Of a stretch of 64,000 nucleotides of DNA, positions 56,593-64,000 are shown in pieces. The stretch comes from Sphingomonas sp. 8AM (GTDB lineage Bacteria > Pseudomonadota > Alphaproteobacteria > Sphingomonadales > Sphingomonadaceae). A program made the position numbers and the translations under genes. The notes under the pieces were generated by a model. The model saw only the letters and a list, made by a program, of their open reading frames with translations. It did no database searches and had not been told where the DNA came from. The stretch is taken from contig NZ_LR733844.1 of the NCBI RefSeq assembly GCF_902506455.1, positions 3,206,525 to 3,270,524 of the forward strand. The letters are read 5' to 3'. Each line of letters opens with the position of its first letter. Position 1 is the stretch's first letter.

Positions 56593-58853
56593 GGCCGCGC
56601 CACCTGCGCCATCAATGCGCGCGCCGCCCCGACCGCATCGGCGGGCGCGGCGGCGCGGTAGGCGCGGCCGTCCCCGACCCAGCGCCCCTCCCATGCGTGC
56701 AGCCGCTTGAGGAAGGCTGCCTCGTCGACCGGCCGACGGGCAAGTGCGGCGGCGCGCGCTTCGCCAAGATACATCGTCCAGCGCGGCAGATAGAAGTCGG
56801 CGTACAGTCCCGCCCACGCCTTGGACGCATAATCGCCGAGATGCCCTGCGCCGCCCCAGATCGTCACCTGCGCCTTGGCATCCTCCTCGAAGCGACGGCG
56901 ATCGGCCGGCGTGTCGCCATAAGCGCGCGCATCGTCGATCCAGCTGGCGAGCGTCTCCTGCTGTCCGCCGATCAGGCCGTCGATCGCCTGCGCCATCGCG
57001 GTAATGCGCGCAGTTTCCCGGTCGCCCGCCGCAACGTCGCCGTGCTGGTACGCCGCCACGGCGGCCTTGAGACGGTCGTCGAGCGTCAGGGTCGCCTCGT
57101 GGCGGACGAGATCGACCAGATCGTAGCGGAACAGCGCACTGTCGCGATGCTGCGCCGCCACTTTCAGCAACGCGTCGATCCCGGCGCGCGCCTTCGCGCG
57201 GTCACCCGGCGTGGCGGGGAAGGTCGGCGCATCTGCCGCCGGGCGCTTGAAGAACAGATAGGCGCCCGCCCGCTGGTTCCACCAGCGCGGCGTCCAGTAG
57301 CGCACGTCATAGACGCCGGCGGCGACGTCCTGCCACGCCGCCACCATCGCAGCGTCGCTCCAGCCGTAGCGCGCGCGGGTGTAGCGCGCGAGCCACGGCA
57401 CCAGCGTCATGTCGCCCGAGGGCCACGCCGCGTCGAACGCATAGTCATAGGCGAGGCTGTTGTTGTGCAACCCCTCCGGGAACATTCCGAAACCGCGCAC
57501 CCGCCCACGCGCCGGATCGGCCAGCAACGCGGCAAGGTCGCGGCGGTAGAAGTCGGGCGCGCCATAGACGGGGTTGCTGCCGCCGTAATTGTGGACGTAG
57601 CCGTAGATCCAGTCCTTGCCGTCGAAGCCGTTGGTCTGCTTCCAGATCCCCGGATAGCGATCGTTGCCGATGTCGAGGATCAGCATCCGCTGGTCGGGAA
57701 CGTCACGCAGGAAGGCGGCGATCGCGTCGCGCGTCCAGAACTCCTTGTCGGCGCCGAACAGCCAGCCTTGCATTACCCAGGTTGCGCCCGGCTGCGCCGC
57801 TGCGATCGAGGCGTAGAGCCGCTTGCCATAGGCGGCGAGCCGCGCGTCGCGCACCGCGCGCGGCAGCGCGGCGGCGCGGGTAGCGGCGGTATTGGCGGTG
57901 CTGTCGCCGTAGCTGGCATGCGCGGTGTCGCTGCCGTCGTCGGCGATCGGCGGCACCATCTCGTTGAACGCGTCGGCGAGATAATAACGGCCGGCGCCAT
58001 ATTCCGCCGTGTAGAGTTTCAGAAACCGCGCCGCGAGTTTCGCGAAGAGGGGATCGGACGGATCGAGCCAGTACGTCCCCGGAAAGCCCTCCCATTCGCG
58101 CATCCGGTAGATGCGGGCGTCGGGATGCGCCTTGGCGAACGCCTCGGGGACGTAGCCGGCAAAAGCGGGCAAGATCGGCGTCATGCCCAGCGCGCGCATC
58201 CGGGCGAGGATACGCTTTTGCAGGACACGCTTTTTCTCGATCCAGTGGCGCGACAAAGGCGCACGATAGCCCGCCATATTGCCCATCCGCTCCCACGGGA
58301 GGAACGGCGCGCCCGCAAAAAGCTGATCGACCTGCGTCCCGCTCAGCCCCTGTTCGCGCCAAAGGGCGCGCCAGACGTGCTCCTGACCCTCCATCGCGAG
58401 CGGCATGTCGACGCCATGCACCGCCATCAGGTCGATCTCGCGTTCCCAACGCGCCCAGTCCCACCACGGCGTGGTATAGCCATAGGTGCAGGTGTTCAGA
58501 TATGCGCGAAAAGCAAACGGTGACGTTACCCAGCCGCTATCCCGGGTGGCGAGCCCGGTCAGCGAACCCACCCGGTTGCCCTCCCATGATGCATGGAAAC
58601 GACCCTGCGCGGTGAGCGCCGCAGTGACGCCGCGCACTGCCGCGACCGGCGACGAAGCGGTGACGGCGACCCGGTCGTGCGCAATCTGCACCCGGTATCG
58701 TGCACTGGGCCCGGATTTGAGCGTCACCAACACACGCGGTGCCGGAATACCGAGCCGTGCGAGCGCTGCCTGCGCATCCGTGGCAGTCTGGGCCGCCGCC
58801 GGCGTCGCCCACAGCACTGCTGCGAGCAGTGCCATTCCACGCCGGAGCGGCAT
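56589..58853 (-). CDS. GH89 family alpha-N-acetylglucosaminidase
   Basis: Glycoside hydrolase of 754 residues, homologous to human lysosomal NAGLU, which removes terminal alpha-linked GlcNAc from heparan sulfate. A signal peptide (MALLAAVLWATPAAAQ) places it in the periplasm. Characteristic sequences are FRAYLNTCTYGYTTPWWDWARWEREIDLMAVHGVDMPLAMEGQEHVW, the two candidate catalytic acids Glu298 in DAFNEMVPP and Glu460 in GMFPEGLHNN, and WIYGYVHNYGGSNPVYG. ATG 58853 is used (58835 is possible). The next gene encodes a membrane acetyltransferase of the same pathway. Confidence 0.88.
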   Translation of the reverse strand: MPLRRGMALLAAVLWATPAAAQTATDAQAALARLGIPAPRVLVTLKSGPSARYRVQIAHDRVAVTASSPVAAVRGVTAALTAQGRFHASWEGNRVGSLTGLATRDSGWVTSPFAFRAYLNTCTYGYTTPWWDWARWEREIDLMAVHGVDMPLAMEGQEHVWRALWREQGLSGTQVDQLFAGAPFLPWERMGNMAGYRAPLSRHWIEKKRVLQKRILARMRALGMTPILPAFAGYVPEAFAKAHPDARIYRMREWEGFPGTYWLDPSDPLFAKLAARFLKLYTAEYGAGRYYLADAFNEMVPPIADDGSDTAHASYGDSTANTAATRAAALPRAVRDARLAAYGKRLYASIAAAQPGATWVMQGWLFGADKEFWTRDAIAAFLRDVPDQRMLILDIGNDRYPGIWKQTNGFDGKDWIYGYVHNYGGSNPVYGAPDFYRRDLAALLADPARGRVRGFGMFPEGLHNNSLAYDYAFDAAWPSGDMTLVPWLARYTRARYGWSDAAMVAAWQDVAAGVYDVRYWTPRWWNQRAGAYLFFKRPAADAPTFPATPGDRAKARAGIDALLKVAAQHRDSALFRYDLVDLVRHEATLTLDDRLKAAVAAYQHGDVAAGDRETARITAMAQAIDGLIGGQQETLASWIDDARAYGDTPADRRRFEEDAKAQVTIWGGAGHLGDYASKAWAGLYADFYLPRWTMYLGEARAAALARRPVDEAAFLKRLHAWEGRWVGDGRAYRAAAPADAVGAARALMAQVARP

Positions 58854-59060
58854 GGCGCGCGCCACACGGCGCCGCGGATCAAGATCGCCCAAGTCTTTCC
58901 CTCCCTGTCGTGCGTGCGGCCTCACGCGCCGACGGGATGGTGGCCGGGCGATCACGGCACGAATTGGTCTTCCCTGAAGAGCAATTTGTAATGTTCTGGT
59001 ATTATTGCTCGCACGGGCTTCGCCGCGCTGTCAATCGCGAGGGGGCGACAAAAGTGCGGC

Positions 59061-59738
59061 TCAGTCGCCGGCGATATCGCGCGCGGCGTTGTTGACGATA
59101 TAGCCTTTCTCGTCCGGCCGGAACAGGGCGGCGGCGGGCGCAGCGTTATCGAAGGCGGTGACGCGCCAGATCTCCCGTCCGCGGCTATCGCGCATCAGCA
59201 TCGGAAACGCTTGTTCACGGCTCCAGCAGATCAGCGTCCGGTGACCCTCCGTCTCGAGCGCGTACCAGCGGCACGCCGCGGGCGCGTCGCTGCCTTGTGG
59301 CACCGCCACCACACTGTAACGGTCCGCGGGGGGGCGAATCCCGAACGCGAGATCATTCCAGTCGGTAAAGCGGCCCACCCGGTACAGGCTGGTGCGGTCG
59401 ACGATTGTGTGAAGGCGGCGGGACCGGTCGAACAGGTCCAGCCGGAAGTCGGTGTCGCGCGCACGGCGGCGGGTCGCGATCGAGATCAGTCGTCCGTCGG
59501 TGTCGCGGCGGACCCGCGTTGCGCCGTCGCGCCATACTTCGACGTGGTGGACGCCATCGGGCGCGCGATAGGCGAGGCGCGCATGGAAGTGCGCGGGTGC
59601 GCCAGCGGTCGCGAACGCCTGTTCGAAGCGTGGCCCGGCGCCTGCGCGTGCCGCCGCGTCGATGGTGGTGGGCAGTGCCGCCACCACCATCGACGACATC
59701 AGGATCGCCCGCCGCTTACTGGCGGATCGCACGGGCAT
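59061..59738 (-). CDS. Exported protein of unknown function, partner of phosphodiesterase
   Basis: Predicted exported protein of about 225 residues that I do not recognise. An N-terminal signal (SKRRAILMSSMVVAALPTTIDAAARA) is followed by a beta-rich domain (HARLAYRAPDGVHHVEVWRDGATRVRRDTDGRLISIATR) and FTDWNDLAFGIRPPADRYSVVAVP. Its start (59738) lies 23 bases inside the end of the upstream phosphodiesterase gene, so it is coupled with it. The LolA-like beta fold is only a vague impression. Confidence 0.6.
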   Translation of the reverse strand: MPVRSASKRRAILMSSMVVAALPTTIDAAARAGAGPRFEQAFATAGAPAHFHARLAYRAPDGVHHVEVWRDGATRVRRDTDGRLISIATRRRARDTDFRLDLFDRSRRLHTIVDRTSLYRVGRFTDWNDLAFGIRPPADRYSVVAVPQGSDAPAACRWYALETEGHRTLICWSREQAFPMLMRDSRGREIWRVTAFDNAAPAAALFRPDEKGYIVNNAARDIAGD

Positions 59739-61857
59739 AATCGAAGTAACGATAGGTCCGGTCATCGATCTTCACGTCCTTGACGACGAGCTGGATGGTA
59801 TAGCTGCCGCCGGAACGCGTCGTGTCCTTGGTCGCGCCCGTCGGGTCGAGCGGCGTTTCAAACGTCAGCCCGGTCGCGGTGCTGGTGGGGTTCAGGACAT
59901 GTGGCCAAACCGTCGCAGTCGCGGTGCTGCGCGGGCTGACCAGGGCCTCGTTCAGCACGCGGCCGTCGGCTTGCGGCATCGACAGGCCGAGCAGCCAGGC
60001 AACGGTCGGTGCGACATCGACATTGCCGCTGGGCCCGTTGACGATCAGACCCCTGCGGAAGCTGGGGCCAGCGGCGATCAGCGTATTGTGCACGTCGGTG
60101 ATGCCAAAGCTGCCGTGCATCCCGCGCTGGCCACCCGCACTCTCGAATTCGATGCCGGGCTTGCCCTGCACGACGGTATTCTCGTCCCAGTTGAATGACA
60201 CGACGATGTCGGGCTGGCCCTTGTCGCGGCGAACACTGTTTTCGAGATTGATGTCCTTCAGCGGCAAGGTGCCGGGGATGCTGTCGTAGCGGCTGTCGAC
60301 GAAGATCGCGCCATATTCCTCGCGGCGTTGCAGGATCGCGACGATCTGCTGGACCAGCGCCTTGTCGTGGCTGGGCACGTAGATGTAGTCCGAGCCGCCG
60401 TTTGCCGCGACGACCACACCGTTGGCGGGCAGCGCGCCGGGAGCGGGGACCTTGAAGCTCGCGACCGGTTTGGCGAGCGTGGCGCTGATCGCCTGATATT
60501 TGGCGTTCGCCGTTCCGCACAGCGCGCCCGTGGTGTCGCTGCGCAGCGGCACCGTCGGTGTGCCATCGGCGCGCAGCCCGTACATCGCGCTGGTGGTGCA
60601 GCCGCTGCCGTCGAAGGCGGCGATGCCACGATAGGTCAGCAGATCCGCGGTGCGCACGTCGCCGGAGAAGGAATAGCCGGTGCCGCTGAGGCCACCCAGC
60701 GTCGCCGGCGCGCCGCCGCCCGCCGCATTGATCGCTCGCAGCGGATAGAGGCTGGTCGGCCCCGACACGGTGGAATGGCCATGGTCGGAGACGATGACGA
60801 CGTTGGTCGAGCCATCCAGCCCTTGCGCCTTCAGCGCGGCGAGCAACTCGCCCAGCCGCGTATCCTGCGAACGCAGTCCGGCTTTCACGTTCGCGGTGCC
60901 GGGGCCGTAGCCGTGCTCGACATTGTCGGGGGTGCGGAACCAGACGAGCGAGAGCATCGGCTTCTTTTTGGGCAGGATGTAGCTGGTGAAGACCGACATC
61001 ATATATTTGTTGGCGGCATCCTCAGGTGCGCCACTGGCGTCGGAGGAGTCGCGCGCCGTGACGGTCAACTTGCCGTCCGGATCGAAGGCGGTGGTGTTGA
61101 ACGTCGCATAGCCGGCGCGGCCCGTCGGGTTGCCGTTGGCGGCGGTAAGCGTCACGTCTCCATCCGCATAGGTTTTGGTCGTGTTCGCCGGGACTGCGAT
61201 ACCGGCGGCCTGCAGTTCGGTGACGAGACTGCGCGGGCGTACCGTGTTCTCGTCGACGAAGAGGCTGTTCTGGCCCAGATCCTGAATATAGGCCGCGCCG
61301 GTCTTGCCGATCGTGGCGGTGGTGATCCCCGCCGCCTGCGCGGTGGCGAACAGGCTCTTCACCAAAAGCAATTGATTGCCGTAATACCCGTTGAGCGTGT
61401 CGAGGATCGCATAATCCTCGGTAAAGACCGGATCGACATAATCCGCCGCCGCGCCGGAGGCGCCATTGCCGGCCGGAACCGCGTTGCCGCTGCCCTGCGG
61501 CGGGGTCCAGAAGGTATTGCCGTAGAAGCCGGTGGTCGCCGGGAACGACCCGGTTGCGAAACTGGCGCCGTTCATCATCGTGAAGGTCGGATAGGTGGAG
61601 TGGTGGTCGGTGAACTGCACGCCGGACTGTTGCAGCGCGTACAGATTGGGTGTGTCGTTGGCGTTGACGTCGTCCGGGCGCAGGCCGTCCCAGACGAACA
61701 CGATCGTCCGCGTCGCGGCGAGCGGCGTGGGGGAAGGGCTGGGCGTCGGTGTCGGCGCCGATGCGACCTGGCCCTTGTCGCGGTCGTCGTGACAGGCAGA
61801 GAGTGTCGCCGCCATCGACAGCATGATCGTCGTTGCCAACAAACCCGTGCGCTTCAT
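59716..61857 (-). CDS. Alkaline phosphatase superfamily phosphodiesterase, lipoprotein
   Basis: Membrane-tethered phosphodiesterase/nucleotide pyrophosphatase-like enzyme of 713 residues. A lipobox (TLSAC) is followed by a Thr-Pro-Ser linker (about 31-47). The alkaline phosphatase-like core shows the metal ligand Asp in FVWDGLRPDD, the nucleophilic Thr in TYPTFTMMNGAS, then DNVEHGYG, SDHGHS and HGSFG, giving a complete two-metal site. Substrate is unknown. It sits in a minus-strand pair with the small exported protein. ATG 61857 is the start. Confidence 0.87.
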   Translation of the reverse strand: MKRTGLLATTIMLSMAATLSACHDDRDKGQVASAPTPTPSPSPTPLAATRTIVFVWDGLRPDDVNANDTPNLYALQQSGVQFTDHHSTYPTFTMMNGASFATGSFPATTGFYGNTFWTPPQGSGNAVPAGNGASGAAADYVDPVFTEDYAILDTLNGYYGNQLLLVKSLFATAQAAGITTATIGKTGAAYIQDLGQNSLFVDENTVRPRSLVTELQAAGIAVPANTTKTYADGDVTLTAANGNPTGRAGYATFNTTAFDPDGKLTVTARDSSDASGAPEDAANKYMMSVFTSYILPKKKPMLSLVWFRTPDNVEHGYGPGTANVKAGLRSQDTRLGELLAALKAQGLDGSTNVVIVSDHGHSTVSGPTSLYPLRAINAAGGGAPATLGGLSGTGYSFSGDVRTADLLTYRGIAAFDGSGCTTSAMYGLRADGTPTVPLRSDTTGALCGTANAKYQAISATLAKPVASFKVPAPGALPANGVVVAANGGSDYIYVPSHDKALVQQIVAILQRREEYGAIFVDSRYDSIPGTLPLKDINLENSVRRDKGQPDIVVSFNWDENTVVQGKPGIEFESAGGQRGMHGSFGITDVHNTLIAAGPSFRRGLIVNGPSGNVDVAPTVAWLLGLSMPQADGRVLNEALVSPRSTATATVWPHVLNPTSTATGLTFETPLDPTGATKDTTRSGGSYTIQLVVKDVKIDDRTYRYFDYARAIRQ

Positions 61858-62373
61858 CGATTATGCCCCCGTGAGAATCAACAAGTGGCGCGCTAGGTCT
61901 GCTTGATGACAGCGTTATGAAAACAAAAGGGTTGGCCTGCTGGATGACGTGAAAGCAAAATGAAAAATATGCGATAGAATGTCGCAGAGATAATCTGGTC
62001 ATTACTTGCAACCCGACGGAATGGTTTTGTCGGCTCATGATGTCGTTGTTGTTGCTCCACTCGCCGCACTGCTGATCGGGGTGACCGGCCACGACCTCGA
62101 TCGACCCAAGAGCCACGGTCAAGACCGACAAGTGGCAGCGTAGCTCATAGGGATCGGCCAGTGCGCGGGTGCTGATGCTGCGCGCCGAAGCGTCGCTCAC
62201 CTTTGCCGCGGAGCGATGTTTCGATGCTGCCGGATCGATCACGCGCAGCATCGGAACATCGCGGGCGCAAGGTGAGTCTCATTCCCTGACGCCGGAAACA
62301 ATCGCCCACATTGCGCTGTCGGCGCATCTCGCTACGACCCGCTCCCATGATTCGCCACACTGCGGGGGCAGCA
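61858..62373. other. Gap of 516 bases without a clear gene
   Basis: It separates the divergent phosphodiesterase and acyltransferase genes and is AT-rich near 61,900-62,000. A minus frame upstream of 61,930 reads ELRCHLSVLTVALGSIEVVAG and then HPDQQCGEWSNNND, which looks coherent, but it has no start or ribosome site and I cannot name a family. Confidence 0.45.
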
Positions 62374-63618
62374 ATGCGGGCTCTGAACAGCTTTCAGACT
62401 TTCGGTACGATACTCGACAAGAACCGTGGTGCCGGCAAAGGCTTCGATCTTCTCAGGCTCGGGCTGGCGCTGCTCATCCTGGTGAGCCATCTGTCCTCGA
62501 TCGTCGGCCACAGCGGTACGACGGCGTGGTTGACGTCACTTCTTTTCGGCACCGATGCGAGCGTTCACGCCGCGACCGCGGATGTTGCCGCGCGGGCGCC
62601 GACGCTCATGCCTCCAGCTCTCGCCCGCCCGACCGGTGGACTTGCCGGGATTTCCGGCCCGTTCATTCGCGCGCTGGTGCCGATGTTCTTCGCCCTAAGC
62701 GGCTTCCTCGTTGCCGGCAGTGCGCTGCGCACACGCAAATTGCTGCCGTTCCTCGGGTTGCGCGTGCTGCGGATCGTCCCGGCGTTGTTCGTGGAGGTGT
62801 TCCTCTCCGCCATCGTGCTGGGCGCGGTGTTCACGAATCTGCCGCTGCCGTCCTATTTCTCGCATCCACAGTTTGCCGCCTATTTCTGGAACATCGTCGG
62901 CGTCGTGCAATTCCATCTGCCGGGCGTTTTCCAGAACAATCCCGACCATGTCGTCAACGCCAATCTCTGGACGCTGCCCTTCGAGCTCGAATGCTACCTG
63001 GTCATGTCCGCCTTCATCATTCTCGGCGTGCTGCGCAACCGGATCGCCTTCACGACGCTGTTCACGGTCGCGACCGCGGCGCTGATCGTTGCCAACATGG
63101 CCTATGGCTATAGCGCCAAGCTGGAGATCTTCAGCGGGCGCGTGCTGATCTATTACTTTACCTGCGGCGTGCTGTTCTTCCTCTGGCGCGACAGGATTCC
63201 GTTTTCCTACGTCGGGTTGGCGGTCAGCCTCATCGTCAGCTATTTTTTGCTGCGGTTGACGAACGCGACCTTCATCACACCGTTCTTCCTGACCTATGCC
63301 ACGGCAGCGATCGGACTGGCGGAACTCCCACAATTCAAGATATTGAAGACCGGCGACTACTCCTACGGAATCTATCTCTATAGCTTTCCGGTGTCGCAGG
63401 CGGTTGTGGCCTCGATGGGAACTGACGCCTTGCCTTATTGGGTATTGGTGGCGGTCGTGACGGTGCTCACCTGCCTGTTCGCGGCCTTCTCGTGGCACGG
63501 TGTCGAGAAGCATTTCCTCAAGCTGAAGCGCTTCATCTCCAAGCCATCGGCAAAGATGACGGAGCACCTGCATCCGACGGTGGTCGGTGCGACGACGCTT
63601 GCCGGTTCCCCTGCCTAG
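62374..63618 (+). CDS. Acyltransferase-3 family membrane protein
   Basis: Integral membrane O-acyltransferase of 414 residues, about 10 helices. The N-terminus KGFDLLRLGLALLILVSHLSSIVGHSG contains the conserved Arg and the His typical of OafA-like enzymes, and the second signature is PMFFALSGFLVAGSALRTR, followed by NLWTLPFELECYLVMSAF. Such enzymes acetylate or succinylate surface sugars. ATG 62374 follows GGGGG; earlier in-frame ATGs (62347 and 62311) are less likely. No glycan genes lie beside it, but it may decorate the polysaccharide made by the rml region (inference). Confidence 0.85.
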   Translation: MRALNSFQTFGTILDKNRGAGKGFDLLRLGLALLILVSHLSSIVGHSGTTAWLTSLLFGTDASVHAATADVAARAPTLMPPALARPTGGLAGISGPFIRALVPMFFALSGFLVAGSALRTRKLLPFLGLRVLRIVPALFVEVFLSAIVLGAVFTNLPLPSYFSHPQFAAYFWNIVGVVQFHLPGVFQNNPDHVVNANLWTLPFELECYLVMSAFIILGVLRNRIAFTTLFTVATAALIVANMAYGYSAKLEIFSGRVLIYYFTCGVLFFLWRDRIPFSYVGLAVSLIVSYFLLRLTNATFITPFFLTYATAAIGLAELPQFKILKTGDYSYGIYLYSFPVSQAVVASMGTDALPYWVLVAVVTVLTCLFAAFSWHGVEKHFLKLKRFISKPSAKMTEHLHPTVVGATTLAGSPA

Positions 63619-63638
63619 GTGACGACGTCTGCCCGTCG

Positions 63639-63673
63639 CGATGCGACCGCTCTCCAAAGACGCGGTCGCATCG
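63639..63673 (+). terminator. Hairpin after the acyltransferase gene
   Basis: CGATGCGACCGC and GCGGTCGCATCG form a perfect 12-base stem with an 11-base loop, 20 bases after the stop codon. No T-run follows. Confidence 0.65.
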
Positions 63674-63788
63674 TGTGGGCGATTTGCTGGTGCCGCACCG
63701 TCGCTGGTCATGATGGTGGGCCAAATGTTTCGCCGAACTGGCCGGTTGGCGTGATCGGCGGCGGTCCGGGCATTAGAGTGCGATCCAT

Positions 63789-64000
63789 CTAAGTTGAAGC
63801 GTAGCCGCTGTTGCGGAGATAGTTGGCGCATTCGTGGGGTGGGAAGGCGTCGAGAAGCGAGCCGATCTGCTGCCATGTCGTCTCGACCGATCGGGTGTTG
63901 GCCTTGCGCAGCAGCGTCTTGAGTTTGGCAAAGACCTGCTCGATGGGATTGAGGTCGGGCGAATAGGGCGGCAGGAACAGAAGCCTGGCGCCGACGGAGC
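63789..64000 (-). mobile_element. IS630 family transposase, 3' end (partial)
   Basis: C-terminal 70 residues of a DDE transposase running off the right edge of the window. The text LLFLPPYSPDLNPIEQVFAKLKTLLRKA contains the conserved Asn-Pro-Ile-Glu, where Glu is the third catalytic acid, and the protein ends in CANYLRNSGYAST. This marks one end of an insertion sequence; the inverted repeat should lie between 63,674 and 63,788 but I cannot assign it without the other end. Confidence 0.85.

Noticed and set aside
61858..62310. Transposase or phage remnant upstream of the acyltransferase
   Set aside because: Some frames look protein-like, but no catalytic motif or terminal repeats could be found.

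Overview
The window looks like chromosomal DNA of a high-GC alphaproteobacterium, most probably a Sphingomonas or a close relative. The signs are a MipZ division-plane ATPase, a TonB-dependent receptor, Tat-exported ferritin-like proteins beside an ECF sigma/RskA-type pair, TadE/TadG pilus proteins, and REP-like palindromes whose arms begin CGTCATTGCGAGCG. The genus is inferred from gene content only; there is no rRNA or tRNA gene to confirm it.

Positions 1-8,700 hold a truncated M24 peptidase, a Bcr/CflA-type efflux pump, a PepSY membrane protein with a DUF2946-like partner, a coupled OPT transporter/OsmC pair, a PaiB-like FMN-binding gene that looks broken by one missing base, a secreted beta-propeller-like protein and a GNAT acetyltransferase. 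Positions 8,700-22,500 are housekeeping: threonine synthesis (hom, thrC), murA, a Crp/Fnr regulator, phosphomannomutase, a J-domain protein, mipZ, panC, xseB, ispA, coaD, a cyclophilin and queA. A possible minus-strand small RNA lies just upstream of hom.

Positions 22,600-33,200 form a surface-polysaccharide region: a beta-helix lipoprotein, a Wzy-like polymerase, a GT2 glycosyltransferase, the dTDP-L-rhamnose operon rmlCBDA and a Wzx-like flippase. Positions 33,400-37,000 carry two paralogous ferritin-like exported proteins divergent from an ECF sigma/anti-sigma pair. Positions 37,150-40,080 encode three overlapping TadG/TadE-like proteins, the first fused to a long repetitive glycine-rich domain.

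Positions 40,150-55,400 contain a glycine-zipper protein, a GH29 fucosidase, a CocE-type hydrolase, a two-component system divergent from a heavy-metal RND tripartite exporter, and a TonB-dependent receptor. Positions 55,470-61,860 carry a translationally overlapping NagX/HGSNAT-like acetyltransferase and GH89 alpha-N-acetylglucosaminidase, then a lipoprotein phosphodiesterase with a small exported partner. The window ends with an acyltransferase-3 protein and the 3' end of an IS630-type transposase.

The most interesting items are the candidate small RNA at about 8.83-8.93 kb, the acetyltransferase/GH89 pair that mirrors two consecutive steps of animal heparan sulfate breakdown, the TadG-solenoid fusion, the ferritin-like/ECF locus, and the frameshifted paiB.
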